Origin: Acanthaster planci
Lineage: Eukaryota; Echinodermata; Asteroidea; Valvatida; Acanthasteridae
Assembly (NCBI RefSeq): GCF_001949145.1
Contig: NW_019091360.1
Coordinates: 3,823,773 to 3,887,772, forward strand
Reading direction: 5' to 3'
Length of the DNA: 64,000 nucleotides
This document shows positions 25,772 through 38,785 of this stretch, piece after piece. The notes under the pieces are model-generated. The model did no database searches and was not told where the DNA came from. It saw only the letters and a list, made by a program, of their open reading frames with translations. Each line of letters begins with the position of its first letter. Positions within the stretch are counted from its first letter, which is position 1. The translations under genes were made by a program, and so were the position numbers.

Positions 25772-25969
25772 GCATCCCGGAACCTGAGGTAATGTGGATC
25801 TTTGACAGCTGCGAGATTTTGGAGGATGATGACTTCAAACTTCTTCACGACGGTGAGCTTCATTCCTTGGTCATTCGCGAGGTGTACCCGGAAGATGCTG
25901 GGGTGTACATCTGCAAGGCGTTTAACGCGGCTGGTGAGGATCAGTGCTCAGCTAAGATTGTTGTCAAAG
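25772..25969 (+). CDS. MLCK exon 9: second part of split Ig (vertebrate Ig5 equivalent)
   Basis: A 198-nt phase 1-1 exon (acceptor GGATTTCAG, donor GTGAGA) that completes the Ig domain begun in exon 8: IPEPEVMWIFD, HSLVIREVYPEDAGVYICKA and AAGEDQCSAKIVV. The intron sits between the B and C strands, right after the xVxG turn, as also seen in the split Ig of the downstream gene. Confidence 0.9.
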
Positions 25970-26883
25970 GTGAGATGACTTGACTAAATCAGAACTAGGA
26001 CTCAATAGGGGAAAATTAAATTAGTGATAATTAGTACTTCTGTATTCCTGTCTGGACTGTTGAGCATTAAATGTTCTTCAGTGTAACTACTCGTTAAATT
26101 ACAAAACGAAAATGTATTTGTAGTAATAAATGATAATTCACATTGAGCATAAAGGTTCTTGTTTCAAAACAGTAGGACAATCCTGAGTACATGTTCAACT
26201 TTCTTATACTTGGCTTTTATCGTACAAACCTGTCATCACTTTCTCCTTTCTTTAGCTTACTTCCAAGGAGTTTATCTCTTCGGATCGCCTGTTCGTCCAA
26301 TATCCTCTATGTCAGCTGTATGGTAAACGGCTGTACGCATGTTATTTCACAACCTCCCCCCCCCAAAAAAAATAATAATAATAATACTTCAAACTAGGAC
26401 TGTGTCGTTGGCTCCTGTGATGTAATACAATCATGTAATGTGTAACGTTGTCATGCATGTTGGTGTAACTTGTACGGGTTTTCTCCCTCAGACAGCGCTC
26501 AATGTGTTTCATTTGCAGCATGCTAGTTTGCGCTATTCCATGCTGGTGAACTAGTTCATTACATTTCTTGCAATATTTCGTGAATCTGTTTACAGTTAAT
26601 AGGTTGACTGTGAGCTTTCTCTTCAGTCGTCTGTGATAAAACCGTATTTCTGGATGTTTGCAGTGCTGTGTGCAAATAAAGTAAAAACTCGGGAGGAACT
26701 GCCACTTTGATCTCACCAGAATCGTTTTCCACCTTGCAGAGAAAAAAAACCTGTTAGGGTGTAAATGTCATACTGCTCTAGCAGTTGTTGATTTGAGTTG
26801 GTAAACTGCTTTTATTTCGGGTGTAGTAATGATCATAACGCTACAACGTACTTCAAGGAATGCACCTTTCTGTTTTTTTTTAG
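25970..26883. other. MLCK intron 9
   Basis: About 0.9 kb. It contains a C-run followed by A-rich and AAT-repeat sequence at about 26355-26385. No exon is supported on either strand. Confidence 0.6.
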
Positions 26884-27232
26884 ATCCTGTGTTGCAGGGA
26901 ACTCCTCCTAAATTCACACAGAAGCCACGATCGATGACCGTAGACGAAGGCAGTAGCCTTCGTATCACCTACAAAATAGAAGGCGACCCCGAACCTGCTA
27001 TTACCTGGTCCAAAGACGGTCGCATCATCTCACCAGGGCAGCGCATCCTCATGAAGAAACTCGGCATTGGGAGCTTGAGGATCTTACAGATCCCTGCTGC
27101 TTTGTCAACCGATGCTGGGTCTTACAGCTGTATGCTCAGTAACGCCTTCGGTGAGGAGAAGTGCAGTGTGTCCGTGGTCGTGCATCCATTGGAGGGGGAA
27201 CAGACTGATTTTCGACAGCTGTTGAAGTCAAG
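26884..27232 (+). CDS. MLCK exon 10: Ig domain (Ig6 equivalent) and first DFRxxL motif
   Basis: Acceptor TTTTTTTTAG, donor GTAAAT, phase 1 to 2. The Ig domain reads GTPPKFTQKPRSMTVDEGS, ITWSKDGR, AGSYSCMLSNAFGEEKCS. It lacks the B-strand cysteine (RITYKI). It is followed directly by EQTDFRQLLKSR, an actin-binding DFRxxL motif. In vertebrate long and short MLCK, DFRxxL repeats lie at this exact point, after Ig6, and tether the kinase to F-actin. Confidence 0.92.
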
Positions 27233-27627
27233 GTAAATCCGACAGGATGCACCAACGGTTAGACGTTTCTGATGCCAACATGTAATTGGAGGTACTTCGA
27301 CCACGGCAGTTAAAATGACTCAGGACCCAGTGGGAATTTCTTTAAGGAAGAAATAATAAGTCAGATTGTATGTTCTAGAACAGTTTAAAAAGGAGCCGTG
27401 GTGACCTTTCATGTTTCGTGACTCAAAGTCAGTGAAGTTACAAGCTTTCTTGTCTATTTTGTCATAAATATGTATGGAGAAATTTTCGAGCCGTAATCCT
27501 CAGAGTGTATGTGTTAACCTTATCGACAGGGCGATATGAGTTTTATTTGTAACATTGTGTTAAAATTTAGTTTTGGTTTGCCTCGTTCGTCTCATTTTAA
27601 TTGCTGTGCATGTGCATTTCGGAACAG

Positions 27628-27914
27628 ACCCCGACTTCAGAACATGAACAACAATAACACGATCAAGGACAACTCTGACAAAAGTTCACCCGAGTCAGAA
27701 GCTCAGCAGTTAGACTTTCGTCACGTGCTCACGCGTCACGTGCAGACCAAAAAGGCGCCAAAGTTTGTGGAGGAGCTGCAAGACGTACGCACCAAGGAGG
27801 GAGAGCTGGCGGTGCTTCAGTGTCGAATAGAGGGGATTCCCAAACCGACCATCGCCTGGACTGTCGATGGCCGGGAAATTCGAGAGTCCAAATACTTTAA
27901 AATGACAACCGAAG
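27628..27914 (+). CDS. MLCK exon 11: second DFRxxL motif and first half of an Ig (Ig7 equivalent)
   Basis: Acceptor TTTCGGAACAG, weak donor GTGCTT, phase 2 to 1. It begins with an Asn/Ser-rich linker and AQQLDFRHVLTRHV, a second DFRxxL actin-binding motif. An Ig N-half follows: KAPKFVEELQDVRTKEGE, LQCRIEGIPKPTIAWTVDG, ending TTEG. Although the donor is weak, the protein is interrupted exactly where exon 12 resumes. Confidence 0.9.
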
Positions 27915-28221
27915 GTGCTTTTTTAATTGGTTCATTGCAGAAGCGCACGTGTAAACGTTCAAGTAATGAATGAAATTATAGATCATGCAGTAACGTATTT
28001 GAAGGACCTGCAGTTAGGAAAAAGACCAGTATGAATATAGCTTTTACAAATTACCAACATCACGTAAAGAAGTTACAGAGAACATTAATATATTACATTA
28101 CAAGGTAACCAGTACCTCTGTGAATTTTAAAAACTTTTGGTATCGTTTCTTATCGGCATAAATGGTTCGGAATTTGTAGTGTAAAATAACTGTACGCCAT
28201 CTTTTTTTACGCTCTACCCAG

Positions 28222-28338
28222 GTACTTTAGTGAAACTTACGATAACAGAGGCATTTCCTGAGGACGAGGGTGAATATTCATGCATTGCGTCCAATACAGC
28301 TGGTCAAGACAAGACAACGTCAGATCTCAAGATTATCC
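28222..28338 (+). CDS. MLCK exon 12: second half of Ig (Ig7 equivalent)
   Basis: A small 117-nt phase 1-1 exon (acceptor CTCTACCCAG, donor GTAAGT). Read in phase it gives GTLVKLTITEAFPEDEGEYS then CIASNTAGQ, the E to G strands of the Ig domain begun in exon 11, ending LKII. It was identified from splice sites and fit to the domain. PEDxGxYxC and NxAGQ match vertebrate MLCK Ig7. Confidence 0.9.
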
Positions 28339-28564
28339 GTAAGTTCCCGGATTCCAATGATCTTTTGGTGATAGACAAAATATTCTAAAATACTTGGAAA
28401 TCATGATTTGTTTTTTCTGCTTCAGTCCGTATTGCACTCGGGCCTATCTTATATTTCTACGGATTATCTTCTTTTTTTTACAGTAATAGTTCAAAAACTG
28501 TTTATTTATGATTTGAAACAATCCTTTTTTTGCATCAACGTTTCTTCTGTGTAATTCTATGCAG

Positions 28565-29209
28565 CATGGGAAGAGGATGAAAACGATGATGATGAATTAT
28601 TTATCAAGTCCCAGGAATCCTCTAAAGTTATCGATAGCCCACGAGACCATCTTGATGAAGTCTTTAAGAGGACTTTAACAATATCCGAGGATGACGATGA
28701 TGAGGTTGCCGACAATCCAGACGCTCCTCCCCATCCAGCCATCACAATCACCGAAGCATCGCCCAAGAAATCCAAGAAACCTCCCCCAGTTCCCGCCAAA
28801 AAGACTTCCCTGACGCGCATGAAGGCGCCCTCATTCGACGAGCCAGATTCCGAGCGGCCTGGCAAAGCCGCTGAGCCGAGAGCAAACACGAGCGGCGATG
28901 GAACAGCTGACAGCGAACCCCCGACTCGACCACAGTTTGTTCAAGGGCTTTGCGACAAACAGATCGTGGAAGGCACTGCGGTCGTGCTGGAGTGCCGAGT
29001 CACGGGCGAGCCTGAACCGGACATCTACTGGTACCGTGACGGAGTGGAGATCGGGGAGACAGACCCCAAGTACCGCTACGAGTTCGAAGGCGAACACGGT
29101 GTGTCACTAGTCATTAATAATGCCAGAATGAGTGACGCTGGGACGTACACGTGCAAGGCTGTCAGTGCAGCTGGGTCAGCCGAGAGTTCAGCTCAACTCA
29201 TCGGAGGAG
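28565..29209 (+). CDS. MLCK exon 13: acidic and proline-rich linker plus an extra Ig domain
   Basis: A 645-nt phase 1-1 exon (acceptor ATTCTATGCAG, donor GTCAGT). About 120 residues include acidic clusters (EEDENDDDE, SEDDDDE) and KKPPPVPAKKTS, a class II SH3-ligand-like PxxPxK motif. A full Ig domain follows: RPQFVQGLCDKQIVEGT, LECRVTGEPEPDIYWYRDG, GTYTCKAVSAAGS. Vertebrate MLCK has no Ig between Ig7 and the pre-FnIII Ig, so this module looks inserted or, less likely, lost in vertebrates. Confidence 0.9.
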
Positions 29210-32200
29210 GTCAGTTCATTCCATTTTATCTTTTCTTTAATAGTTCATTTGAACCATCACCCTACCTCAGTTGCCTCTTGGTGTCGGGTTTTTTTTCTCT
29301 CAAATTTTGGATTGCTTGCATCGTGTGTGTGCTTTGAAATACAAAATCAAAAGACACGTTTATTTTCAAATGATTTGTCACATTTTATTGTCACAGATAT
29401 TCCTGCTTATCGAGTGATGGTTGGTGTGAGATATAAGACTAACTAATGAAGGAATGCACTTAAGATATCAACTTGCTTACTTGGTCCAATCAGTGTCAAG
29501 TTCTGAAACCGAGTATTCCTGGGAAATTTGATTGTGTTTAAGTTCTTGGCCCTCTTCCTTACAACGAAATCAATATGCGCAAATAGTGTAAACTTCAAAG
29601 TCAAAAACTGCATTCCTTACGCGAAACGAACACTGCGGCATAAACAGAAAGCTTGGATTATTACTTTAGGAAAGCGTACGCACAGGGCAAATGCTTGTTA
29701 AAAAACAGCTTTCGCCTAGAGCAGAAGTACAATAAAATGTTGAAACCATTTGTAGGACGACTAGCTAACCTTCAATCTTAGTATAGACCTCATTACATCC
29801 AACCTTTGCATTGTGTAAACACAAAGTTCTTTTGCGTGTCAACCGATTACGAGTTTTCAACGATGCACGGAACTATTCAAACACACCTCCAACTATTCAT
29901 TTTATTATTCCTCAGACCTCAGTCAAACCTTTTGCAAACAAATTTGGATAATTCAGGTGTGCTACATTACGTGGGCAGGGACACACCTTCAAAAACACCT
30001 GCGCCAATCTGTTATCGTGTGATAGGAGCCATCTGTAACAATCGCTGTTGAGAATTATGTTACGATGTTTCTGCAAAATGTGCCGTAGCTTTTTTTTAAG
30101 TTTTTGTTTGTTTGTGTTTCGTGAAAACAAATACGTTCCATGATTAGCTGAAAAAGCATAACTTTTGGCTCAAAGTTCAGTCTCAATTTCCACTTGCACT
30201 GGACGGAATTAATTAGCATGAAGGGGGTCTAATTTCATTTGAATGTTTAAGAAAGAAAAGGCACGGCTTCCAATTGTCTTAGTGCGAGCACACTGTCAAG
30301 TTTATAGCTTTAGAAATTCGGTCGATCATTATGAAAACAAGCTCAGTGTTATTACAACATGACCAGCAAAGGCTGGTTGAAGTCTTCTAAAAAGAATTAT
30401 CAGACTGTAACCACAGCTTCAATTAAATTCTGACGCGGCACGTCGCACATGATTTAACCTTGTTCGGATGTGAATGATGCGGTGGAGTTGGTCATGTAAC
30501 AAGACAGACAAGATAAATCCCACGTAATTCAATTTTCTTCGTTTTGAAGCTTTTAACGTCGGTGGATATGTCGATGCTTATGCGCCAATCAAGTACATGC
30601 CGTGGGTTCCGTTGGCACGGTATCCCCCTGCGGTGACATCTGACTTACACATTGCTCAATCTCCTTATCGGTTCTCGTCATGTTTTGATGGGCATTTGCC
30701 GCCCTAATCTGCCGTTTAAGTCCAGCGCATCGTCGTGGTTGGACGTTCCTCCATCCTACCTCCTTATCAATCACATTTACAGTGGGGGAATATTAAATTC
30801 CTCATTCATTGGAGTTACAGAATTTATAATGTAGTGACTACAAATAAGGTTTCAGTATTTTGTGTGTAAGACTGGATTTAAAAATGAAATTGTTGCTCAT
30901 AATATGCATCTTTGGTCGAATGTACCGGCGATTCACCATGCTCGCCGTTCCATTCTCTCTCGTATACTTTTTAAGGTCAGCGCATCACTGCTGTTTTCGT
31001 TTGGAGAGATGTTGTCAGTTCCCCAGGTTCGTCTGTGATTTGTGCACCTGGGTGCAAATTAAATCTGCCAAGTAATTCCCGAGCGAGCGCTGGGAATGAT
31101 CACCGTCTCGTCTGGCCAGACATGCTAGTGATTGACACACTGACATGTAATGCGAGAGGTGTATACACTGTGTAATTACAACTCAAATTGGCTATCAGTC
31201 ATAAGGTGCATTCTCCTCGAACCGAGCGCTTTATTGCATTTCTTACGTAGTATCTTTCGATCTTTTGGGGCTGAACACGACCGCAGAACGAAGGACGAAC
31301 AAAGTTTGGAGTCAATAATTAAGCCAAGGTCATCCAGCGTTACCCCCACTTCAACGCCGTCCTGTTCAAACGCGCTGTGTGAACAGTAAACATTTCAAGT
31401 ATTACCGAGCTTTTGTGTCTTTATCTGGAAAAGTTGGTTTTAAGCGTCTCCATGACGATTGGGAAATGCATTAAAACCTTGTTTTGGATTTACGTCATTG
31501 CGTTGTTTTGTGACAAGATGCGTTGAGCGCTTTTTGACTTCAGTGATACCCTAACAATGATATCAATGACATCAGTGACTGTCACGATTTTAAATTGTCC
31601 GGTTACTCTAGTTTTTATATTCAGACAAATTCTAGGCCACTGTTCGGATATTTTCTCACGGTGACTTTAGTTTGGTTTTAAAGAGATTGTGATCAGCATT
31701 CGACGTACATCCGTTTTGATTTCAGTTACATTTGCCGTCGTCGCATGTAACTTCGACCGCCACCAAAACATTACTTTTACTGCTCCTTTGTGGACGTCTT
31801 TCTCGGGCTGTTACTGCATTTTGAAACATTTGACTAAAACCTATAGTCTGAATTTCACACCGTTCCGTACTCGACTCAAAGACATGACGTGGTATGACGA
31901 ACAAGGATCAGACATATTGGATTAGCATCGCTACTCAGCCATGCCCTTAGCTCGCCAAGTTGACGCACAAACCTGTCACCAACACCTAAGTAATGCCTCC
32001 GCTTTCAAATATTCATCTCCCCAGAATGATAAATGTGTTTCTTTAGGGTTGTCTGTAGACTGTAAAATGTCGGAGCCATAATCTCGTTTATGATATTTAA
32101 TTGGTTTAAATACATGAAAAAAATAATTAGATTAAACCCTTTAAATTGATATCTGTCTTAAAACAATCGATATCATAAAAACCTACAGAAGATGTTCTCC

Positions 32201-33360
32201 TTTTTTGTGATGTAGCGCGCAACTTAGTTGTTAAACTGTTGACCTAAATCAAGTTTTCGCATAATTATGACTGCCTATCGGCATCACCTTTTTCTTCCTA
32301 CTTCACGTGATATGACTACTCTTGACAAATAAAGGCCAACGGGTGTAACGTTCAATTAATTCACGACTGCTTTCATGCTTGATTTAGTCCCAATAATTGC
32401 TCGGCAGCGGCATAGCTTCAGGAATTAAAACTGTCAAAAATTAATTTTTGGTCAATTGTTCGGCTGTGTAAAAGAGTTTTCAAGAGACGATTGGAGCAAA
32501 TGACGACGAGGTTTAGAGTGAACGTTTCCAGGATTTGAATTCTTTTTCGTGCTGTCACGACGGCTTTTGCGTGTTTTCGTAAGCAGGTAATCACTTTATT
32601 CACGATCAATTCTCTTTGGAGAAAGAGTATTCTTCTGAGGTTTAGTAATTAAAGATGTTTGAATCTCTAGAATGCTGAAAACGTGTAAAATATTGCTTTG
32701 CAATTTTGTCCACAACGTCATTTATTATTTGTACTGAAGAGAGATCATATTAATTAATAGGTCAATAATAAGTTTCTGATATCCGGACAGGGTATGATAT
32801 TACTGATTAGATGCCATACATCATCGATCTCTGATTTCCCAGTCATGCACGACACGTTGCATTAAAAGGTGTTATCGGCATCTTTTGTCTGCGTGTTTTC
32901 TTTTACCTCGGTCGTTTATCATATTATATGTTTGATCTGCTATAGAGGCTACACCAGAGTGAACAAATTCCCGTCTCTCGTGTCAAAGATTTCGACACCC
33001 TGCATTCAGTTGGAAGTTCATCAATCAAATATGACATTCCTGCAGTCAAAAGGCTTGGAGTTTTTTAGTTGATTGATTAAACCAGACTTGCCTGGACTTG
33101 GTTTATCATCGGCTATTTCATACGCTCGACCAAATCACTAAACCTCCTTTAAGCCTTTCATTCCCCACGCAATTTAGCTTGAACTATGGCTTACGAGCCT
33201 TTGTTAGAAATACACCACTGTGCTCAGGGTGTAGCTGCAATCAATTTGCTTTTGTACAAACCATAAAAAAAATGCAGCTGTGTGTCCTTATTTTCAGCTC
33301 TCGTTCAACTATTCCAAAGGGTATTTTACTGCCTTTCTTTTGTTTTATGCTAATGAGTAT

Positions 33361-33526
33361 TTCCATATTCATGAGCAAAACTGTAACACCATCCCAGTAA
33401 GAAAGCCTCAGTGTTGCGTTGGTTTGTACGTAAAAAATGTCTTTTATTTTCTTTAGGTTTAGCTGTACTAGACTTTGTCTGCATTGCAGATTCATTGTTA
33501 TTTATGTGCATAGCAATAAGCAAACA
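33361..33526 (-). repeat. Dispersed repeat, copy B (inverted)
   Basis: The reverse complement of this segment starts GTTTGCTTATTGCTATGC, contains TACAAACCAACG and ends ACAGTTTTGCTCATGAATAT. This parallels 12755-12918 over its whole length with scattered mismatches and indels. It is the second member of an unclassified interspersed family in this gene. Confidence 0.7.
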
Positions 33527-34941
33527 TTTATCCCTTTCTCTGAAATGTTGTCAGTGATTAAATTCTGGGTTCACAGTTTGAATAGAAAAAAATTTATTAA
33601 CTGAACTGTGCCTTCACTAGATGACGTGACAGCAACAGCTTCCTCAGTTGTGCAGGAAAGCATGGATAATTTTAAGTTTTTTAAAAAGTGAAAGTAAGAA
33701 TGTTAGAGAGTTTTTGTTCGTAGAAGAAGAGAAGCTCCTGAAAATTGTGTCTTAGAAAAATTCATTGCAGCTACAGTTTCGAAAATACATGTACATGGAG
33801 GCTATGTACGATCAGCACTCGTCTTCGGTCTTAGTAGAGACTAGAGGAGGGAAAGGTGTGAAAAATGGGGGTCCTTTAAAGCAATCAATTTAAGCGGCAT
33901 GTACCGTAGACAGACCTGCCAAACCAGAAAACTTAATGTTAACCACAGCGTGTTTTCCTTATAATCACACTTTTAAAGAGAACAGTACATGCAGCTGTAG
34001 AGAAATTATCTGGATAGTGATTTCCTCATATCGACAAGGATATGAAGGGGACTGTTTGTTTTCTGTTGCCAAAGTCAACTATGTCAAAATGTTATCATTA
34101 TGATACCAATGTCACGTTCATACGCAGGGTGGTGATACCCTACTGGTGGTAGGGTACGGACCTCTCCGGCGATTAAGATACTCCAAGAATTGGCACAAAG
34201 AATTATTCTCACCGTGTATTAGAGTTGATTTACTTCTATTTGAAATCAAGTCGAGAAATTTAGGACTGTCCCAATATTGAGATTGAGAAAATTTACACAA
34301 TTGCAGATAGTAATAAATGGAGTTGACAGTGATATGGATTGATTGACCAGTAATGAAAAAAAAGCTTATGCTGTGAGTGTGATTATTACAAAAATAAAAA
34401 GGTAATTAAGTCATAAGATATAGCAGAGCCAGTGGGCAAAGGGATAATGAAAGGATAGGCTCAAGGATACAAGGGCACTGTGCAACCTGCTGTCTCTACA
34501 GAGTTCAGCTGTGTAAAGACCCCACACTGAAACAATTCAAAGACGTGTAATAGTCGTTGAGTCGAAGCATGAAACAGTCGTTATGCTTCGTGCATGTGTA
34601 CAAGTCATATGGCCAAACTTTCCGCCAAACTTTCACGACAATGCGACAAATAAAATCAGTCCAAATGACCTGATTTGGAGCCCACACTTGGCCCACACGT
34701 ACTACGAGACAAACATGTCAATGCAAGCAGGCTAGAACTGTGCATAACAATAAACGAACGATAAAAGTCGCAAAAAGATTAGGACAAAAGTGAACTTAGG
34801 CCTACGGTCTGACAGAACAAACTCCTGCTAGAGAGAGGCAGATTATGCATGTCACGTACGCATCGGCGAAGTAAATGTACGTCGCATAAGCGTACAAGAA
34901 TATGTTCATGTCTGGTACGAACTTGTAAAGTTAGATTGCCT

Positions 34942-34961
34942 GGTTGTTGTTGTTGTTGTTT
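34942..34961. repeat. TTG trinucleotide microsatellite
   Basis: A short run of TTG repeats in intron 13. No coding or regulatory role is suggested. Confidence 0.8.
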
Positions 34962-35495
34962 GATAATTCCATCTAAATAAGTCTTGTCAAATCAATTCAA
35001 GTACATGTATTGTATATGCAGAACCCTTTGCACCGAATCGACCAACATGTGGTTGGCGAGTATGAAATCTCCCTTTGACCCTTTCTGTATGGTCCTCCAT
35101 ATAGACCTGACCCGGGTGGCTCTAACCAGTTGACCCAAATACCTTTAATTGATAAATTCAATATTATAATTCAGTTTGGCAGGTTTTCTCTCATATATAC
35201 ACGTATAATGTTATACTAGTTACTACGATCACTTTGTCTTTCGCCACGTCAGCTACTGCAGCTTCAAAGTTGAATAAGGGAATTCGCCACTTTTTGTTCT
35301 TGGATAAGCTCAATGTCGTAAGTGTTCTTTATTCCCTTCAAGGAGAATAAATGAATGATTTGGAAATTGTTGTATGAGAATTTACACCTTGCCACAAGCA
35401 ATTCGATTTGAATTATGCATAGCTATAACTATTGCTTAATAAGTTTAGTTTAGATTTATTTAGTGATTAGATTTTAATTTTCTTTTACATATTTG

Positions 35496-35552
35496 AACCA
35501 TCAATATCAACATCATCATCGATATCGTCATTATCGTCATCGTCATCATATA
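35496..35552. repeat. Imperfect TCA/TCG trinucleotide tract
   Basis: Interrupted ATC/GTC-type triplets (AACATCATCATCGATATCG, then ATTATCGTCATCGTCATCAT) followed by TATATATA. An intronic microsatellite likely to be polymorphic. Confidence 0.7.
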
Positions 35553-38149
35553 TATAGACAACAAATCGTCACCCGTTTGAGTTGAGATACATGCAGAGTA
35601 AATGATGGTGATATGTGTGTACATGTATTATACCGATGCGTCCGGTGTGTTGAGAGATTCGGTAGTGGCAAATTTCTCTTTGAAGTTTTTCCGTCACAGA
35701 ACTAATGGACGAAAACCCATTGTTGCAGACTAATATTGATTAGGATTCGGTTAATTTATGATTATGACCATGAACAACCGCTGGGGCCACTTTACACAGA
35801 AAATACACGATTTAAATATTATGTCGGGACTATGTTGAACGAGTAGGAACACTCAAGGTTTGTGAGAAAGTGTGTGGTATGGAAACCTGAGAGAACCCTA
35901 GACTTGACCAAGTCCGACCACCACACAAATTGTAAATGGTATTTTGTTTTCGTTTACTTCAATTCAGCACGTCAGAAATTATGTCTCAACCCTGGCAAGA
36001 GCATTGAACATAGTTAAAATTGAGTATACTTCAAGCATTTATTTTTTCCCAGTAATTTCCTGCGATTTCCATTACTCTGCCACGTCTTGGAGACGCAATA
36101 TGCTACATTTTGGTTAATATTTTTAGCATGCAGATTATCTTGGGGCCATCTGTCTAGATGGTGACATATTTCAAACATCTCCGTGCATGACCAGACACCT
36201 GCCTCTCTGCAGTTTAATAGAATGGTGATGCTGATGCCCCTTGCGGGGGAGAGTATGGAAAGCTCCAGTTCACATCGCGCATGGTTGAGCAGATATCCTG
36301 GGTTTGGCCGCATTTATAAAATATATATATATCTCTTATGACAGGTTATAAAAATATAAATGAAGTTCCTGTGCAACGCCATCCTCCCTGCGAAAGTTGC
36401 CACATTTTTTGTGGTTGGAATTGAAAATTTGTATTTAGTAATGGATTTAAGAGACGAGGGAACATCATGCAATGAGCGATTACTTATTAATGAAGCGCAC
36501 AAAGATATATTACTACATGTTGGATGATTATCATATTTTTTAGAGGGGGAGGCGTTCTCATTATGGGAATTTCAGGGAGTATTTTGAATTTTAAAAAGAC
36601 TTTGTCAACTTCTTTGCTCACAGCAAAGTCGTTGGCATGATTTGTAAATGAGTTTTCTCATCAAGTAACGTGAATGCGCTTTCTCACCTTTTCGTGTGAT
36701 TCAAGTCAGCAACAAAGCCACAACCATAGACACCCTGAGGGCCTACACTTTCCCCATCGCAATATTGGCTTTACTCATCGGGACTTTTCGACACTTCTGA
36801 ACTGTGACATTGTAGACCTATATTTTCAGGTTTGCAGCATTCGCAATTTTGTGTCCCGTTGGACCGTGTCTACATGGCTCTGGTTAATAATATCATCCAT
36901 CCCTTCACATCTGAAGTAACCATTACCAGAACAGATCTTAATAGTTGCAATATCCAGACGCATATACTGGATTGTTTTTCTGCAGGCCGAAGGGACATCC
37001 ACATTTCTCGTAATCGTTCGGTCGCAGAGCACATATATATATACATATATATCATTGTAGTGGGTCATGGGACTAGTTTTGGGGTGACCCGTTTGTTGGA
37101 ACACGCCCTTTCACTTCGCTGAGGGGGCGGGCGGGCGGACATTTTTATGGGTCTCTTAATGTGGGTTGAGAGTTGCAAAGGCGGGGGTAAAAATAAATGA
37201 AAGAGCACACACGGCCTACTGGTGGCAAATTAATTAGCCTTTCAAACGGGATTCAGAAGAGTATACCTATTTTTATTTAATTTTTATAAACCCAATCTTT
37301 TGTTTGTTTTGTAACTGTTTCAAATGGTGTGTGACAACTTAGTAAAATGTGAATTGGTTTTGATTCTAAAACTACTTTCAATGCAAAATGAATTACGCAG
37401 TGTGAGACTTAACGAGGCGTAGAGCCGTTATGAGCCGTCGTGTAGACTGGGCGCTAAGCATGACATGAAAGAAATGGGTCATTTTACAGTCGCTATAGTA
37501 CCAGATTGAAGAGAGAATTATGGACCTTTCCAATCCCTGGTAATCGGATTTACCGCGCTGCCTGGGGCATATTAATTCAACTATTTCATGTAAATAGCCT
37601 ATATTTATCTTCTCGTCGGCTCTTCCAATTGTTAGGAATTATATACATTGATATGCACTTGGGGATATGTGCGTGTGTGTTGTAGATGTGATTTAGGAAT
37701 TCACGTATGGTGTTCAGTTGCTCCTAGCGGGAAAGCCATAAACTAGTGCAAGCTTTGATTGTTTGATCAAGTTCAGAGCTGTTCCGTTTTCCAATATTTG
37801 TTAGGTAAACGAACGTGTTTTATCCTCTTGCAAAGATCAAATTGAGGTTGCTGTCCTGACTTACCTTTGCCATATTTTCTTAGTGACATTGTTCACAGAA
37901 GATAGCAGAATCAACGTAATACTGCATATGCAATACGTACTCCCTTCTTAGAATTATGGCAGACAAAAATAGATTTGGTTCGAAGGAATTATTTTCTACT
38001 TCTGTAGAATTAGGTGGGTCAGGTTGAGTCCGGTTGAAGTGAATTGAATCGAGTTAAATCAAAGGCAGGATTGGAATCAACTTAATATGTTCCATTCCTT
38101 GGGCTTATCAATGAATTTGTGATCGATGTTTCTATAACTTTCTCTGCAG

Positions 38150-38428
38150 TACCGGCCAAAGTTGAAGGGGGTCCCAAGAATATCCAGGTCATCGCAGGTC
38201 AGACCCTCACTATCTCCTGCCAAATAACCGGTTGCCCAGAACCGGAAGTCACGTGGACCAAATACCGGAAAGAGGTGGAGGAATGTGAGCGCAAACACAT
38301 AGACGTCACCGACAGTACTACAACACTTGTCGTCCGCCAAGCAAACGAAGCGGATGCCGGGCGATATACTTTGTCTGTCTGTAATGAGCTGGGAGGAGAT
38401 TGCTTCGAGATATCTGTCAGTGTTGTAG
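38150..38428 (+). CDS. MLCK exon 14: Ig domain (Ig8 equivalent)
   Basis: A 279-nt phase 1-1 exon (acceptor CTTTCTCTGCAG, donor GTAAGG). The Ig domain has GGPKNIQVIAGQTL, ISCQITGCPEPEVTWTKYRK and AGRYTLSVCNELGG. The WxKxRK signature and the absence of a standard F-strand YxC are shared with the Ig that precedes FnIII in vertebrate MLCK. Confidence 0.93.
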
Positions 38429-38785
38429 GTAAGGGTAAACGAATAGACAACGGATATTTTCATGTAGATACCTGCCACTGCCATGTAAAGTATAAACAGT
38501 TTAATGTTTGAGGCACTTGTCTTTCAGCGTGAAAGAATGGACACTAGATTTGGAGATGTTTCAGTTTTTTATTGATAGGTCTCGTAAAGGAAATCTGATT
38601 TCTGAGGTATTAATGAGAACTGTTACCATATCTGTCGTGATGATAGTGTGAAATCTGTGATTAACTTAGAATGGTTCTAGTGCTAAAAAGCACTGCAAGA
38701 TATCTCATACTTGGATGAGAAAACTGGTCTGGTTATGGTCTGAACAATACGTGCATCAGTTAAATATTTTTTTTAATGATATCAG

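Larger units (their letters stand above)
29210..38149. other. MLCK intron 13 (largest, 8.9 kb)
   Basis: No Ig, FnIII or kinase exon is found between the extra Ig and the pre-FnIII Ig. The intron carries an inverted copy of a dispersed repeat (33361-33526), a TTG run at about 34942-34961, a TCA/TCG-type trinucleotide tract at about 35496-35552 and TA-rich microsatellites (36316-36333, 37031-37052). Its size and its place just before the FnIII-kinase core make it a natural site for enhancers or an internal promoter of a short MLCK isoform. I could not point to a convincing promoter. Confidence 0.6.

Noticed and set aside
26342-26716. 124-codon minus-strand open frame in MLCK intron 9
   Set aside because: It starts from the AAT/C-run low-complexity patch and has no protein family character.
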